Shown: positions 1 to 6,753 of the stretch, piece after piece
Numbering within the stretch: the first letter of the stretch is position 1
How the letters are laid out: each line of letters opens with the position of its first letter
Virus record (IMG/VR): IMGVR_UViG_3300042323_000949
Span: 1-24,842 of that record
Length of the DNA stretch: 24,842 nucleotides
Origin: a virus
Strand: one strand, 5' to 3'
Made by a program: the position numbers and the translations under genes
Notes under the pieces: generated by a model
Told to the model about the DNA's origin: nothing
What the model saw: only the letters and a program-made list of their open reading frames with translations
Database searches by the model: none

Positions 1-4
1 TCAT
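1..4 (-). CDS. Start codon of a further leftward gene, cut by the window edge
   Basis: On the minus strand an ATG at 4-2 follows the stop of the preceding gene by ten bases. An AAGGAAC ribosome binding site lies just upstream, with about four bases between it and the ATG. This matches the tight spacing of the rest of the leftward operon, so the operon probably continues beyond the window. Only the first codon is visible and nothing can be said about the product. Confidence 0.4.
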
Positions 5-14
5 GATGTTCCTT

Positions 15-392
15 TCATTGCGGCGGGGCGGCAAGCAACTTATTCAGCGTTTCTTTTGTGTGGCGTTCTCTCGCTTCTGCTGCTGCCAGTTTTTGCTCAA
101 GCTCTCGGATTGCAGTTATCAACTTGAGGACGCCAGAACCCTTCAAAAAATATTTATTTGGATGTTCTTTTGCGACTTGCTCGAGAGCGTTTGCATCGAG
201 GTGGCCGTATGAAATCGGTATCTCCATCACCGTTTTCTCACCTGCCTGCGCTTGTGGCTCACTCGATGAGTTGAGTAGGGCTTGCATCTCGTCATGGAGT
301 TTCATCAGGTAAGGCAGTGTTGTACTGCAATCCTTAGCAGTGGACGCCCAATGCTCCAATTTCTCTCTTGGTACTGTTACTGAGTCGTTCAT
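15..392 (-). CDS. Small phage protein with C-terminal coiled coil, unknown function
   Basis: This is a 125-residue protein that I do not recognise. The ATG at 392 is chosen over an in-frame ATG at 425 because it makes a four-base ATGA overlap with the upstream stop, the rule in this operon. The last 40 residues (IRELEQKLAAAEARERHTKE and onward) are charged and heptad-like, so a short coiled coil is likely. No membrane segment, signal peptide or cysteine motif is visible. The first codons (MNDSVTVP) nearly match those of the next gene upstream (MTDSVTTP), and the DNA shares a 12-base identity there. It is probably an early accessory gene expressed with the recombination genes; the role is unknown. 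Confidence 0.75.
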   Translation of the reverse strand: MNDSVTVPREKLEHWASTAKDCSTTLPYLMKLHDEMQALLNSSSEPQAQAGEKTVMEIPISYGHLDANALEQVAKEHPNKYFLKGSGVLKLITAIRELEQKLAAAEARERHTKETLNKLLAAPPQ

Positions 393-742
393 GCGAACCC
401 CATACCTTTCTTGATAAGCACCCAATGGTTTTCACCTTGACGCTGGTACGCGGATTCGTACAACGGTGCATAGAAACTGATCTGCCAGTCGTGATCAGGG
501 TCTGCAGCGGCTAGTTTTTCCATGTCGCCACAAGTTTTGTAATATTGACCTTCCGGCGTGTCCCGTTCTTCGTAAATGGTTTCTTTGCCTTTGGTGCAGC
601 TCGCGCTACCAAATCCGACAGCAATAATTGCAGCAAGTGGCAGCGATGAATGCATATCGCCACAGCAAAGACAGCCTTTAGAGCCCCCGGTTATCGCTGG
701 TTGTTTTGTCCAGGTGGACGGGGTTGTTACTGAGTCCGTCAT
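389..742 (-). CDS. Small Cys-containing phage protein of unknown function
   Basis: A 117-residue protein starting MTDSVTTP at 742, where ATGA overlaps the previous stop; the longer reading from 766 lacks this overlap. A CLCCG cluster sits near residue 25, followed by a hydrophobic stretch (LPLAAIIAVGFGSA) that could be a weak membrane segment or a buried helix. The C-terminal third (DPDHDWQISFYAPLYESAYQRQ, split here as DPDHDWQISFYAPL and ESAYQRQ, then WVLIKKGMGFA) resembles a small-protein family often seen in phage early operons. No function is known for that family as far as I can tell. It lies in the accessory end of the leftward operon and is presumably co-translated with its neighbours. 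Confidence 0.75.
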   Translation of the reverse strand: MTDSVTTPSTWTKQPAITGGSKGCLCCGDMHSSLPLAAIIAVGFGSASCTKGKETIYEERDTPEGQYYKTCGDMEKLAAADPDHDWQISFYAPLYESAYQRQGENHWVLIKKGMGFA

Positions 743-1296
743 TTTGGCCCTCCTACTTTCGGGCACTCTTCATAAGTCAGTTTAAAAATGTCTGGTTTGC
801 ATGGGTACAACTCTCCCTTAACGCCTTGGATAATCCAGTCGTTTTCATCACAGCGACGTGTTCCCTCAAGGGTTTCAATAAGGCAGTAGCACTCAGCATT
901 AGGATCAGCAAATTTTCCTGTGCCAAACACCTTCACTGTCCCTTGCGACACTCTGTCGTGAAACCACTCGGGCCAAGCAAACCGTCGTGTGTATTGGACT
1001 GCCTGCACTTGCACAGGGCGCTTAATAAATGTGGCTTCGTGGTTCACTTTCATCTTCTCCAGTTCTTTGGCAAGGGCTGTGCGGTACTGCCCGAGGGTTT
1101 GAAAGGTGATGGCATAGGCGTCGTCAAGGATTAGCTTTTTGCACTCTTCAACAATGTCAGCACGGGCTAGGCCGGTAAACTTTTCCAGTTCTTCAGGTGT
1201 TAGCACTACAAAACCTTTGCGAACTGGGTCAACTGTGCCGGGTGCTGCAACCTTGCGTGCCAGTGCAATGATTTGTTCTTTTGTGAGGGAGGTCAT
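739..1296 (-). CDS. Phage early protein with C-terminal 'WIIQGVKGELYPCKPDIF' domain
   Basis: A 185-residue protein read from the ATG at 1296, which overlaps the upstream stop by ATGA. It has two parts. Residues 1-90 are helical and charged. From about residue 95 the sequence follows a pattern seen in many phage accessory proteins: IKRPVQVQAVQYT, a Trp-rich segment, CLIETLEGTRR, then DENDWIIQGVKGELYPCKPD and IFKLTYEE. That family is common in siphophages and prophages of many bacteria and has no assigned role that I know. The N-terminal half may be a separate domain fused to it. The start region shares 16 identical bases with the start at 1843. Confidence 0.82.
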   Translation of the reverse strand: MTSLTKEQIIALARKVAAPGTVDPVRKGFVVLTPEELEKFTGLARADIVEECKKLILDDAYAITFQTLGQYRTALAKELEKMKVNHEATFIKRPVQVQAVQYTRRFAWPEWFHDRVSQGTVKVFGTGKFADPNAECYCLIETLEGTRRCDENDWIIQGVKGELYPCKPDIFKLTYEECPKVGGPK

Positions 1297-1307
1297 TTCG
1301 CCACCCC
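1292..1307. repeat. 16-base repeat at a gene start (copy 1)
   Basis: GTCATTTCGCCACCCC, read on the minus strand as ribosome-binding region plus ATGAC. It occurs identically at 1839-1854, at the start of an unrelated gene. It is a shared translation-start cassette. Confidence 0.75.
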
Positions 1308-1505
1308 GCGCCATGGGAGGGATTGACAAATTGAATGCCTAAAATAGTCTTTGTGTGTTTGCGCGATGCGGCTAGTTTTTTGGCTGACACTAAAATTTTT
1401 TCCATCCCACCAGCAATACCGCACAGCGCCCCAGCCATAACGCCGCTCGTAAACCCCAACTCTGGCAGGCTTTTGGTCGCCTCTGTACCATGGTGTAAGT
1501 TTCAT
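1293..1505 (-). CDS. Small Trp-rich phage protein of unknown function
   Basis: A 70-residue protein. The ATG at 1505 is preferred over the in-frame ATG at 1526 because AGGAACAGGAA lies directly upstream and ATGA overlaps the preceding stop. The sequence VGVYERRYGWGAVRYCWWDG followed by a C-terminal LPWRGVAK matches a recurrent small phage protein in which a Trp-Asp-Gly turn and a final 'WRG' are conserved. It is rich in Trp, Tyr and Arg, which would suit a small protein- or nucleotide-binding fold, but that is a guess. It is an accessory member of the leftward operon. Confidence 0.75.
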   Translation of the reverse strand: MKLTPWYRGDQKPARVGVYERRYGWGAVRYCWWDGKNFSVSQKTSRIAQTHKDYFRHSICQSLPWRGVAK

Positions 1506-1843
1506 TTCCTGTTCCTTTTGATGCACTCAAAAGCAATGGCTTGTTGCGGAGACTTGCCACGGGTTCCTATGCTGTTTGAACCTGTCCATGCAATGTTGTT
1601 TTTGAAGCAGACATTCATGCCGTAACGCTGCGCAATAGGGCTGATGACATTCCAGTCGCGGTAGTCAAACCTATTCCAAGGGAGCATTGGTGGCGGGTAA
1701 AGTCCACTGTTTAGCAAAAGAGTTTTTCGGTTGTCTTTTCGAGGCCAGTCAGCAACGTACAACCATCCGTTATGCTCCTTGATTTGGTCGCGCTCCCAGC
1801 CGATAGCCAGCGCAAGAGCCTTGTTTATTTCCAGGTCTGTCAT
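1502..1843 (-). CDS. Phage protein resembling the phage ABA-sandwich/NinX-like group
   Basis: A 113-residue protein starting at the ATG at 1843 (ATGA overlap); the track to 1936 is just an open extension. The start MTDLEINKALALAIGW, the central FDYRDWNVISPIAQRYGMNV and a closing region ending in QQAIAFECIKR match the layout of small phage proteins often annotated as phage ABA-sandwich domain or NinX-like. In those, an N-terminal 'INxAxAxAxGW' helix is followed by 'FxxxWxxxxPLxxxY'. The function of the group is unknown. The assignment comes from pattern memory, not from a search. Confidence 0.75.
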   Translation of the reverse strand: MTDLEINKALALAIGWERDQIKEHNGWLYVADWPRKDNRKTLLLNSGLYPPPMLPWNRFDYRDWNVISPIAQRYGMNVCFKNNIAWTGSNSIGTRGKSPQQAIAFECIKRNRK

Positions 1844-1854
1844 TTCGCCACCCC
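1839..1854. repeat. 16-base repeat at a gene start (copy 2)
   Basis: Identical to 1292-1307. Both copies contain the stop and start overlap (ATGA) of neighbouring genes, and the proteins that follow are unrelated beyond the first two residues. Confidence 0.75.
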
Positions 1855-2169
1855 CAATCGTGCTTTGAGTTTGTTGATGACCTGCTGCCCGTTGCAAGGC
1901 TCGCCGCCTATTTCCCATTGGAGAGCTTCTAAGCACTCCCGCATCAGTGCTTCATCCGCAAGTACAGCAGCGGCTGCACGGCAGTGTCCGTAGTCGAGTA
2001 GCTTTTGCTCGGTGTAGTAACCTTGTGTCGGATACTTGTTTATTACGTCCGACTCAGGCAACCCAACATCCCCTTGCGTCAGTCGCTCAAGTGCATCGGC
2101 GGCTTTTAAACACAAAACACTGATGTTGAGTTCCCAAGCATTGCGCAGTTCTTCAATCAGTTCTTTCAT
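1840..2169 (-). CDS. Small helical phage protein, unknown function
   Basis: A 109-residue protein with ATG at 2169. A strong GGGGGTGAGG ribosome binding site precedes it, and ATGA overlaps the preceding stop. The sequence is mostly predicted helix (MKELIEELRNAWELNISVLC, then AADALERLTQG) with a middle segment 'QGYYTEQKLLDYGHCRAAA'. Short leucine-rich 'ELIEELR...AADALERL' starts are common among small phage early proteins. No catalytic motif or membrane segment is visible. Confidence 0.75.
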   Translation of the reverse strand: MKELIEELRNAWELNISVLCLKAADALERLTQGDVGLPESDVINKYPTQGYYTEQKLLDYGHCRAAAAVLADEALMRECLEALQWEIGGEPCNGQQVINKLKARLGVAK

Positions 2170-2549
2170 ACCTCACCCCCGCCAGCTTTAATGATCGCTT
2201 CAAAATGCATTTCCGCAGCTTCTCGGGTTAGGTGAAGGCGTCGTTGTTTGAGTAGGTTGATGCAGTTGATTCGGTTAGAATCAAAACCACAATCGTAAAC
2301 ACCCTCCGCGCCTGCATACCAGCACTTTGTCCCATCTGGCGGCGCTTCTTTTAACGGCTCTGGATACTCAAATCCGTTTAGAGACAGCATCTTTGGTTTG
2401 ATGCGGTACGTGTAGCCAACGTGGCAAGCTAATCCCTGGATATTGCTTTCAACCCATTTTCCGCGAACCGGAAACTCTTTCTCAATCTGCAAACTCGTAT
2501 CCTCTGCCCATTGGCAGATTAAATCTTTGTGTGGGTGTGGTGTTTTCAT
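2166..2549 (-). CDS. Phage protein of the 'KPHxHxDLIxxWAxG...YRIKP' group
   Basis: A 127-residue protein with ATG at 2549 and ATGA overlap with the previous gene. The opening 'HPHKDLICQWAED' and the later 'VGYTYRIKP' are the conserved ends of a small domain found in very many phage accessory proteins. There, a polar loop and a 'W' motif lead to 'YRIKP'. The second half (PLKEAPPDGTKCWYAGAEGV and a final helix REAAEMHFEAII) also follows known members of the group. Its biochemical role is not established. It sits in the small-gene cluster downstream of the exonuclease. Confidence 0.8.
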   Translation of the reverse strand: MKTPHPHKDLICQWAEDTSLQIEKEFPVRGKWVESNIQGLACHVGYTYRIKPKMLSLNGFEYPEPLKEAPPDGTKCWYAGAEGVYDCGFDSNRINCINLLKQRRLHLTREAAEMHFEAIIKAGGGEV

Positions 2550-3043
2550 AAACTCTCCGTTTCTAATTGGCTGCGCATCCTGGCTGCTGCAATATCCAAA
2601 GCATCCAGCATCTGCTTGGGTGTTGATAGCCGCAAAATCTGTTCGTACAGGTCCAGTGCCTCGCCCAGGTCCAGCAGATCCGGGCCGGTGAAGCCGTAGC
2701 GGCCATGCCTTTGGGCTATGCCGTCGCAGCTACACATTGCGCTAACCCCTCTGACCATGGTTTCGGCTGCAAGCGGGTCTATCTGTTCTGCACGGATCAG
2801 GCCCACATTGATGGCTGCTGCAAGGCGGTCAAACTGGGTGTGGTCTTTGGTGCCGCTTTTTAGCTTTTCAAAGGCCATGCGCAGGGCCAACATGATGCGG
2901 TCGGCATTCTCGGTGGGTTGCTCTGAATTTGCAGCCAGGATGTGCACGGCTGCCAGTGCGTGGCGGGATTGATGTTTGGCGTGGCTGCGCATTCTGTGGG
3001 CGGTGCTCATGCCACAGCCCTTGTACTTTGGCGCTTTGGGCAC
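2546..3043 (-). CDS. Phage early helical protein downstream of the exonuclease
   Basis: A 165-residue reading from a GTG at 3043 (MPKAPKYKGCGMSTAHRM). No ribosome binding site precedes that GTG. An in-frame ATG at 3010 has AAGGG nine bases upstream and would give 154 residues, so the start is uncertain; I kept the longer form because a basic 'KYKxxP' start is usual in this family. The C-terminal part (RHGRYGFTGPDLLDLGEALD, then LRLSTPKQMLDAL) matches a phage protein family in which an 'RxGxxGFTGxEL' loop is followed by a four-helix-like tail. A Cys-rich patch MCSCDG lies before it. Function unknown. Confidence 0.78.
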   Translation of the reverse strand: MPKAPKYKGCGMSTAHRMRSHAKHQSRHALAAVHILAANSEQPTENADRIMLALRMAFEKLKSGTKDHTQFDRLAAAINVGLIRAEQIDPLAAETMVRGVSAMCSCDGIAQRHGRYGFTGPDLLDLGEALDLYEQILRLSTPKQMLDALDIAAARMRSQLETESL

Positions 3044-3065
3044 GTTTTTAGATTGAATTGAGGGG

Positions 3066-4871
3066 TTAGCATGCCGCTACAGCCTCATGCTTCTCTGAAA
3101 CTTCTTCAATGTGAGCTATGAGCGCATTGCAGATCAGGGGAAAATCTGATTCATGGAACAGACTGGCGTTTTTGACTTGAGCGGCCGGCTCAAAGCCCAG
3201 GCCACGTAAAAAGTCTGCCGTTACACCAAACCCCAGGCGCTCACCGATTTGTCCCAGCTTGAGCGTGGGTTGCTCTGACTGGAATACACGCTGCACTTCT
3301 GCAGGCATGATGGAGACAACGGATTGAGGCAGGGCTGGTGTTGGGTGGCTTGGGACTGGTGCAACATCAGGAGCGGTGACGATGCGTTTAACTTCGCCCG
3401 CCGTTTCGATTTTTTGGCGTGCTATTTCTTGCGCAGCAAAAGCGGCATCTTCATTCCCGGACTCAGACGCTATGATTGCCTCGGCCTGGGCGCGCTGGGC
3501 GGCTTCGGCTGCCAGCTTCTCGCGTGCATCTTTTTCGGCCTTGGCTTGCTCTTCGGCTCGGATGCGGTTGCGCTGTTCTTCCAGCTTGCGATCAGCTTCG
3601 GCAATGCGCTGCGCGATGACTGCATCAAGGTCTTCGGATGCCTTAAGAACCAATGTGGCTGCATCTGGAAAACTGCAACGGTCACCGGCATCAATCAGCT
3701 TTTTCATGTTGGCCTGAATACGGTCAGCCACTGCGTTTGCTTCGATCTTGCAGCGCGCCAACTCCCCGGCCACTTTGTCCTTCATGCTGTCCAGACTTTT
3801 CAATCCTTTGATGACACCGGCAAAGTCATTGGCAATCATGGGCATGAAGCTTTTACCCAGGCGGGCATTCAGGCTCTTGACGTGATTAACCAAATCGGCC
3901 ACGGCATCGCCCACGATGGCATTGCGGCGGTTTTCCTTTTCGGCTTTCACCAGCTTTTCCACCAGCAGGCGATTGGTGCGGGCGGTCTGACGGTAGAGCT
4001 CAACCGTTTTGCGCATGGCATCAATGCTGTCGGTTTGCGCCAATGCACCTGATTCGGCGGCGTCCAGCGCGTCCTCTGCGTTTTTCAATGTCCTGACGGT
4101 GGCCTCAAGGTCCGCAAAATCCTGATCTGTTTCGGGTTTTTTATTGATGCGTTCAACATAGGCAGTCAGCGCAGTACCAAACTTGTCCAGGTTGTCCACC
4201 AAGGCGATGGAGCCGTTCACGGTAATGCTGACGGCTGGCAGTCCCATTTGTGGCGCGGCCACGGCTGGCACGATTACTTCGGGCGGTACGTAGGCGGCAA
4301 GGTCTTGCTCAAATTGTTCCCAGCCTGCAATGATCTGCTGGCGCAACTCAAGGTCGGGCGTGTACCAGCAATGGCGTTTTTCCTCCGGCGTGTCGCCATT
4401 CCACTTGCTTGCCATGAACAGAATCCGCTTTGCGCCGGACACCATGCACTGCTGCTCCATCTGGACCCGGTATTGCAGGGGCAACTCTGAACCCAAGCAA
4501 TCATCAATCATCAAGGCGCGTAGCTCTGCATTAAGAGACTTGTGTTCAAACGCGATGTCCTCGGCCATGGTCAACCCATCGAAAGACGCGCTGTATTTAC
4601 CCTCTGCACCAGTCACCGGATACAGGGACTCGCCAATGATCTTCTCGGCCAATGGGCGGGCCAATGCTTCAAAGCGGTGGCCGTCGTCGAATAGGCGCTG
4701 AGTACCGGCATCAACTTCTGGCTTAATCCCGCTCTTGAGTTCTTTCAGAAGCTCTGTGCGGGTCTTGTAGGGGCTGCAACCGAGCATGGCCGGGGCATCG
4801 CTGGCGTTCCAGTGGGTAGCTCGGTGGGCAAACCATTCAGGACTGCCTTGGATTAGGTTTAGGGTTTTCAT
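3066..4871 (-). CDS. YqaJ/lambda-exonuclease-type recombination nuclease with long C-terminal fusion
   Basis: A 601-residue protein. Residues 1-200 are a YqaJ viral recombinase (PD-(D/E)XK) domain: GSPEWFAHR at 9-17, ASDAPAMLG at 23-31, GHRFEALAR at 64-72, catalytic Asp98 (SFDG) and Glu109-X-Lys111 (FEHK), then Q133/Q138/Q140. This family degrades one strand from double-strand ends and hands the 3' overhang to its annealase, encoded immediately upstream. Stop and start share one base (TGATG) with that gene. Residues 200-500 are a long, Ala/Lys/Glu-rich helical and coiled-coil region resembling DUF1351-type phage proteins. Residues about 530-590 (LGQIGERLGFGVTADFLRGL) form a compact HTH-like domain found at the C terminus of other phage proteins. 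Lambda exonuclease is far shorter, so two further modules are fused here. The nuclease call is firm; the role of the tail is unknown. Confidence 0.93.
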   Translation of the reverse strand: MKTLNLIQGSPEWFAHRATHWNASDAPAMLGCSPYKTRTELLKELKSGIKPEVDAGTQRLFDDGHRFEALARPLAEKIIGESLYPVTGAEGKYSASFDGLTMAEDIAFEHKSLNAELRALMIDDCLGSELPLQYRVQMEQQCMVSGAKRILFMASKWNGDTPEEKRHCWYTPDLELRQQIIAGWEQFEQDLAAYVPPEVIVPAVAAPQMGLPAVSITVNGSIALVDNLDKFGTALTAYVERINKKPETDQDFADLEATVRTLKNAEDALDAAESGALAQTDSIDAMRKTVELYRQTARTNRLLVEKLVKAEKENRRNAIVGDAVADLVNHVKSLNARLGKSFMPMIANDFAGVIKGLKSLDSMKDKVAGELARCKIEANAVADRIQANMKKLIDAGDRCSFPDAATLVLKASEDLDAVIAQRIAEADRKLEEQRNRIRAEEQAKAEKDAREKLAAEAAQRAQAEAIIASESGNEDAAFAAQEIARQKIETAGEVKRIVTAPDVAPVPSHPTPALPQSVVSIMPAEVQRVFQSEQPTLKLGQIGERLGFGVTADFLRGLGFEPAAQVKNASLFHESDFPLICNALIAHIEEVSEKHEAVAAC

Positions 4872-5752
4872 CAGTCAAGTGCTTTCACAAAAGGGTCTTC
4901 GGAATCAATGGTTGGGGCTGGTTCTACTTTCGGTTCCTGCTTTTTGAGCGAGAGAATGAATGCCTCTTGCTCGGGCGTTAGGGTCGCCACGGTCTTGACG
5001 GTGGACAAGACATCGCCCACGGTTTTGCCCTTGTTGACAACCTTCTGCCAAACCGGGATGAAATTCTTGAATTCCTCTTCGGTGTAGCCGGGAAGCGTGG
5101 GCTTGTCTTTTGGGATGATTTCTCCCGTAGCCCCATCAATCGTGTCCCCGGCATACTCGTTAAGGGTCTTGCCAATCATTTCATCGGCTGTTGGCTCTGA
5201 GCCAATCTCGGGAAAGGCTTTGCGCAAGGCTTGAGCCTCTGCACACTTGGCCAACTGCCCATAGGGGCGCTTGGTCCACATGGCATTAGGGGCGTTGCTT
5301 TTTTCCTGACCGCCTTTGACGGCGTAGTTTTCTTTCCAGAGTTCTTTGGCAGTAAAGTCCACCACTTCACCGGTGGCAAGCCTGCGCTTGACCGTAACCC
5401 TGCACCATGCCGGGAATGTGATTTGCTGACCTCCCAGGGACTCAGTGACATCCGGCCCGAATTCCGGTTCTGTAACCCCTGCGCATCCGGTCCGTGCCGC
5501 CTGGGTGCGGTACAAGCCAATCCCCGGCATGATCACATCGCGCATCTGCTTGGCCTTGCTGTCCCACATTGGAACGATGTGCACGGGTTTTTGCATTGGA
5601 TCGAGGCCGGATGCCCTGCAATACCCAAGCACCATCTTGATGCTGTTGTTGTTTGCGCCAGGGTAGAGGCTGGTCGATAAGACTTCGATCAGGTCACCCT
5701 CCGACATTGCCAATGCCGGGAGGGCGGATTCATGTTTTGTAATTGCGTTCAT
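4871..5752 (-). CDS. bet: Bet/RecT-family single-strand annealing protein
   Basis: A 293-residue protein with ATG at 5752 and AAGGAT upstream. The core (residues about 15-190) follows the lambda Bet/RecT pattern: SLYPGANNNSIKMVLGYCRA, SGLDPMQKPVHIVPM, DVIMPGIGLYRTQAARTG, FPAWCRVTVKRRL, then AKCAEAQALRKAFPEIG. The C-terminal third is a variable linker and a short acidic end, as usual. Such proteins coat single-stranded DNA and pair it with a complementary strand, and work as a pair with the exonuclease encoded next (one-base overlap). The gene is the fourth in the leftward operon under the 6614-6642 promoter. Confidence in the family is high. Confidence 0.95.
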   Translation of the reverse strand: MNAITKHESALPALAMSEGDLIEVLSTSLYPGANNNSIKMVLGYCRASGLDPMQKPVHIVPMWDSKAKQMRDVIMPGIGLYRTQAARTGCAGVTEPEFGPDVTESLGGQQITFPAWCRVTVKRRLATGEVVDFTAKELWKENYAVKGGQEKSNAPNAMWTKRPYGQLAKCAEAQALRKAFPEIGSEPTADEMIGKTLNEYAGDTIDGATGEIIPKDKPTLPGYTEEEFKNFIPVWQKVVNKGKTVGDVLSTVKTVATLTPEQEAFILSLKKQEPKVEPAPTIDSEDPFVKALD

Positions 5753-5760
5753 GGCTATCC

Positions 5761-5976
5761 TTACTTAGTGAAAAAAATATTGAGAAGCTGGTACGCGCCC
5801 AGCAGTGCGGTTACGAAAACAAAAATGAAAATGATTGCCCTGGCCATGACCTTTGCGATCCACTCAAACACGTAGATGGTTTGGTCTTCGTCTTCTGCTT
5901 TTGGGGTGACTGCGGCAGCGGGTTTGCGTGCAGGGCAGTCTCTGCCTTGGGTGCATTGGTAGTCGCAGCAATTCAT
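5761..5976 (-). CDS. Small membrane protein with N-terminal Cys motif
   Basis: A 71-residue protein beginning MNCCDYQCTQGRDCPAR, a cysteine motif (CC..xC...xxxC) typical of a small phage protein family frequent in Burkholderiales phages. A single hydrophobic segment at about residues 42-66 (AKVMARAIIFIFVFVTALLG) should span the membrane, leaving the Cys-rich end exposed on one side. The cysteines could bind a metal, but the ligand set is not proven. ATGA overlaps the upstream stop, and the annealase gene starts eight bases after this stop. Function unknown. Confidence 0.8.
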   Translation of the reverse strand: MNCCDYQCTQGRDCPARKPAAAVTPKAEDEDQTIYVFEWIAKVMARAIIFIFVFVTALLGAYQLLNIFFTK

Positions 5977-6245
5977 AACGCCCCCGCAATAATTTGACCT
6001 TGACCTTTGCCCTTGCGTGGCTGGCAGCGATACATTCCATCAACCTCAATGTATGAGGCATTCCCGCAAACAATCGCCGCACGGCGCAATAGTTCAGCCT
6101 CTTTCGCTGCTTGTTTCTGTGCGGCGATTAAGTCCTGAGACTGCGCCCACTCATGGCTCATGTCGTCCATGTCAATAGCAACCCCAAGACTGCCAAGGGT
6201 TAAAACACCAGAAATAAGCAGCAGCAGGGTAGAAGGCCGGATCAC
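5973..6245 (-). CDS. Small exported or membrane-anchored phage protein
   Basis: A 90-residue reading from GTG at 6245, chosen because it makes a GTGA overlap with the preceding gene. Residues 4-24 (PSTLLLLISGVLTLGSLGVA) form a signal peptide or N-terminal anchor. The rest is polar and helical, with two cysteines (VCGNASYIEVDG and MYRCQP) that could form a disulphide if the domain is periplasmic. Members with this layout occur next to the 'CTQGxxCPAR' protein in related phages, as here. The role is unknown. Confidence 0.75.
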   Translation of the reverse strand: MIRPSTLLLLISGVLTLGSLGVAIDMDDMSHEWAQSQDLIAAQKQAAKEAELLRRAAIVCGNASYIEVDGMYRCQPRKGKGQGQIIAGAL

Positions 6246-6454
6246 AATGCACCGCCGATCATCATGTCCCGGCGAGCCTGTTCATTGGCCAGCCGACTCA
6301 CAAGGCGACGATGCGTTTCGCCGCTTTTGTAATCCGCAATGCGCTGCATGTCCATCTTGAGGCGATCAGCCTCGGTGATCTTGTGCACCACGCTTTGAGG
6401 GGGCGCAAAGGGGGCCAGTGCTTGCGCTAGGCATGCTGGCAGGTTTGCATTCAT
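6242..6454 (-). CDS. First gene of the leftward early operon, small phage protein
   Basis: A 70-residue protein starting MNANLPACLAQALAPFAPPQ. The ATG at 6454 has GGAG six bases upstream; an in-frame ATG at 6466 has no such site, so I prefer the shorter form. Residues 5-20 are hydrophobic and Pro-containing, and the C-terminal part (ETHRRLVSRLANEQARRDMM) is a basic helix. This two-part layout (an 'APFAPPQS' start, then a 'THRRLV' helix) recurs in small proteins of related phages. It is the promoter-proximal gene, about 160 bases from the candidate promoter at 6614-6642. Function unknown. Confidence 0.78.
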   Translation of the reverse strand: MNANLPACLAQALAPFAPPQSVVHKITEADRLKMDMQRIADYKSGETHRRLVSRLANEQARRDMMIGGAL

Positions 6455-6613
6455 TGCCGTCTCCATCGGGGTAAAACATGGCGATTTCTCGCCGCTTTAC
6501 ACACCTAAACCGATGCGCCCTTTAAGAGCTAACCCCGCCTTCTGCATCCTTGTTGCTTAGACCTCGTGTCGCCAGGTCTAGGGTGTTTCGCGGTTTTTGG
6601 TGCGATGGAAGAA

Positions 6614-6642
6614 AGTATGCATCATGCATAATCTATTGTCAA
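6614..6642 (-). promoter_or_regulatory. Candidate leftward early promoter (PL-like)
   Basis: On the minus strand a perfect TTGACA (6642-6637) is followed, after 17 bases, by CATACT (6619-6614), four of six matches to the -10 consensus. A repressor-type dyad (6616-6630) covers the -10 box and part of the spacer. This is the expected arrangement for a repressible PL promoter driving the operon that starts at 6454. Confidence 0.6.
6616..6630. promoter_or_regulatory. Candidate repressor operator at the leftward promoter
   Basis: A perfect 15-base dyad, TATGCAT-C-ATGCATA, overlaps the -10 box of the leftward promoter. The TATGC half-site recurs in the repressor/cro intergenic region at 8409-8462, as expected if one repressor controls both promoters. 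Confidence 0.5.
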
Positions 6643-6646
6643 GCAA

Positions 6647-6654
6647 TATGCATA
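6647..6654. promoter_or_regulatory. Second candidate operator upstream of the leftward -35 box
   Basis: The palindrome TATGCATA lies a few bases upstream of the leftward -35 hexamer, about 30 bases (three helical turns) from the start of the first dyad. The position and shared half-site suggest a second binding site for the same regulator. Confidence 0.4.
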
Positions 6655-6728
6655 ACAAAATGCCAAAATAAATTCTCTACAACCGACCCCTTGAAGTCCA
6701 AAGGCGTCGCCAAAAAAACGGATGGGCG

Positions 6729-6752
6729 AAAAAAAACCCGCCGCAGCGGGTT
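6729..6752 (-). terminator. Rho-independent terminator of the repressor operon
   Basis: Read on the minus strand: stem AACCCGC, loop TGCG, stem GCGGGTT, then a run of eight T residues. It begins one base after the stop of the 126-residue membrane protein at 6754, so it ends the leftward transcript that starts at the repressor and insulates it from the early promoter. Confidence 0.9.
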
Positions 6753-6753
6753 C

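Larger units (their letters stand above)
6455..6753. other. Non-coding interval between the lysogeny block and the leftward early operon
   Basis: About 300 bases without a convincing gene on either strand. From right to left it holds the terminator of the repressor operon (6729-6752), an AT-rich stretch with TATGCATA dyads and a candidate leftward promoter (6614-6654), and about 160 bases of untranslated leader (6455-6613). The leader could carry an N-type antitermination (nut) site, as in lambda, but I could not identify a boxB-like hairpin with confidence. Confidence 0.6.

Noticed and set aside
3324-4052. 242-codon plus-strand open frame
   Set aside because: It lies antisense to the exonuclease gene, has a Cys/Phe/Leu-rich composition typical of a shadow frame and no ribosome binding site.
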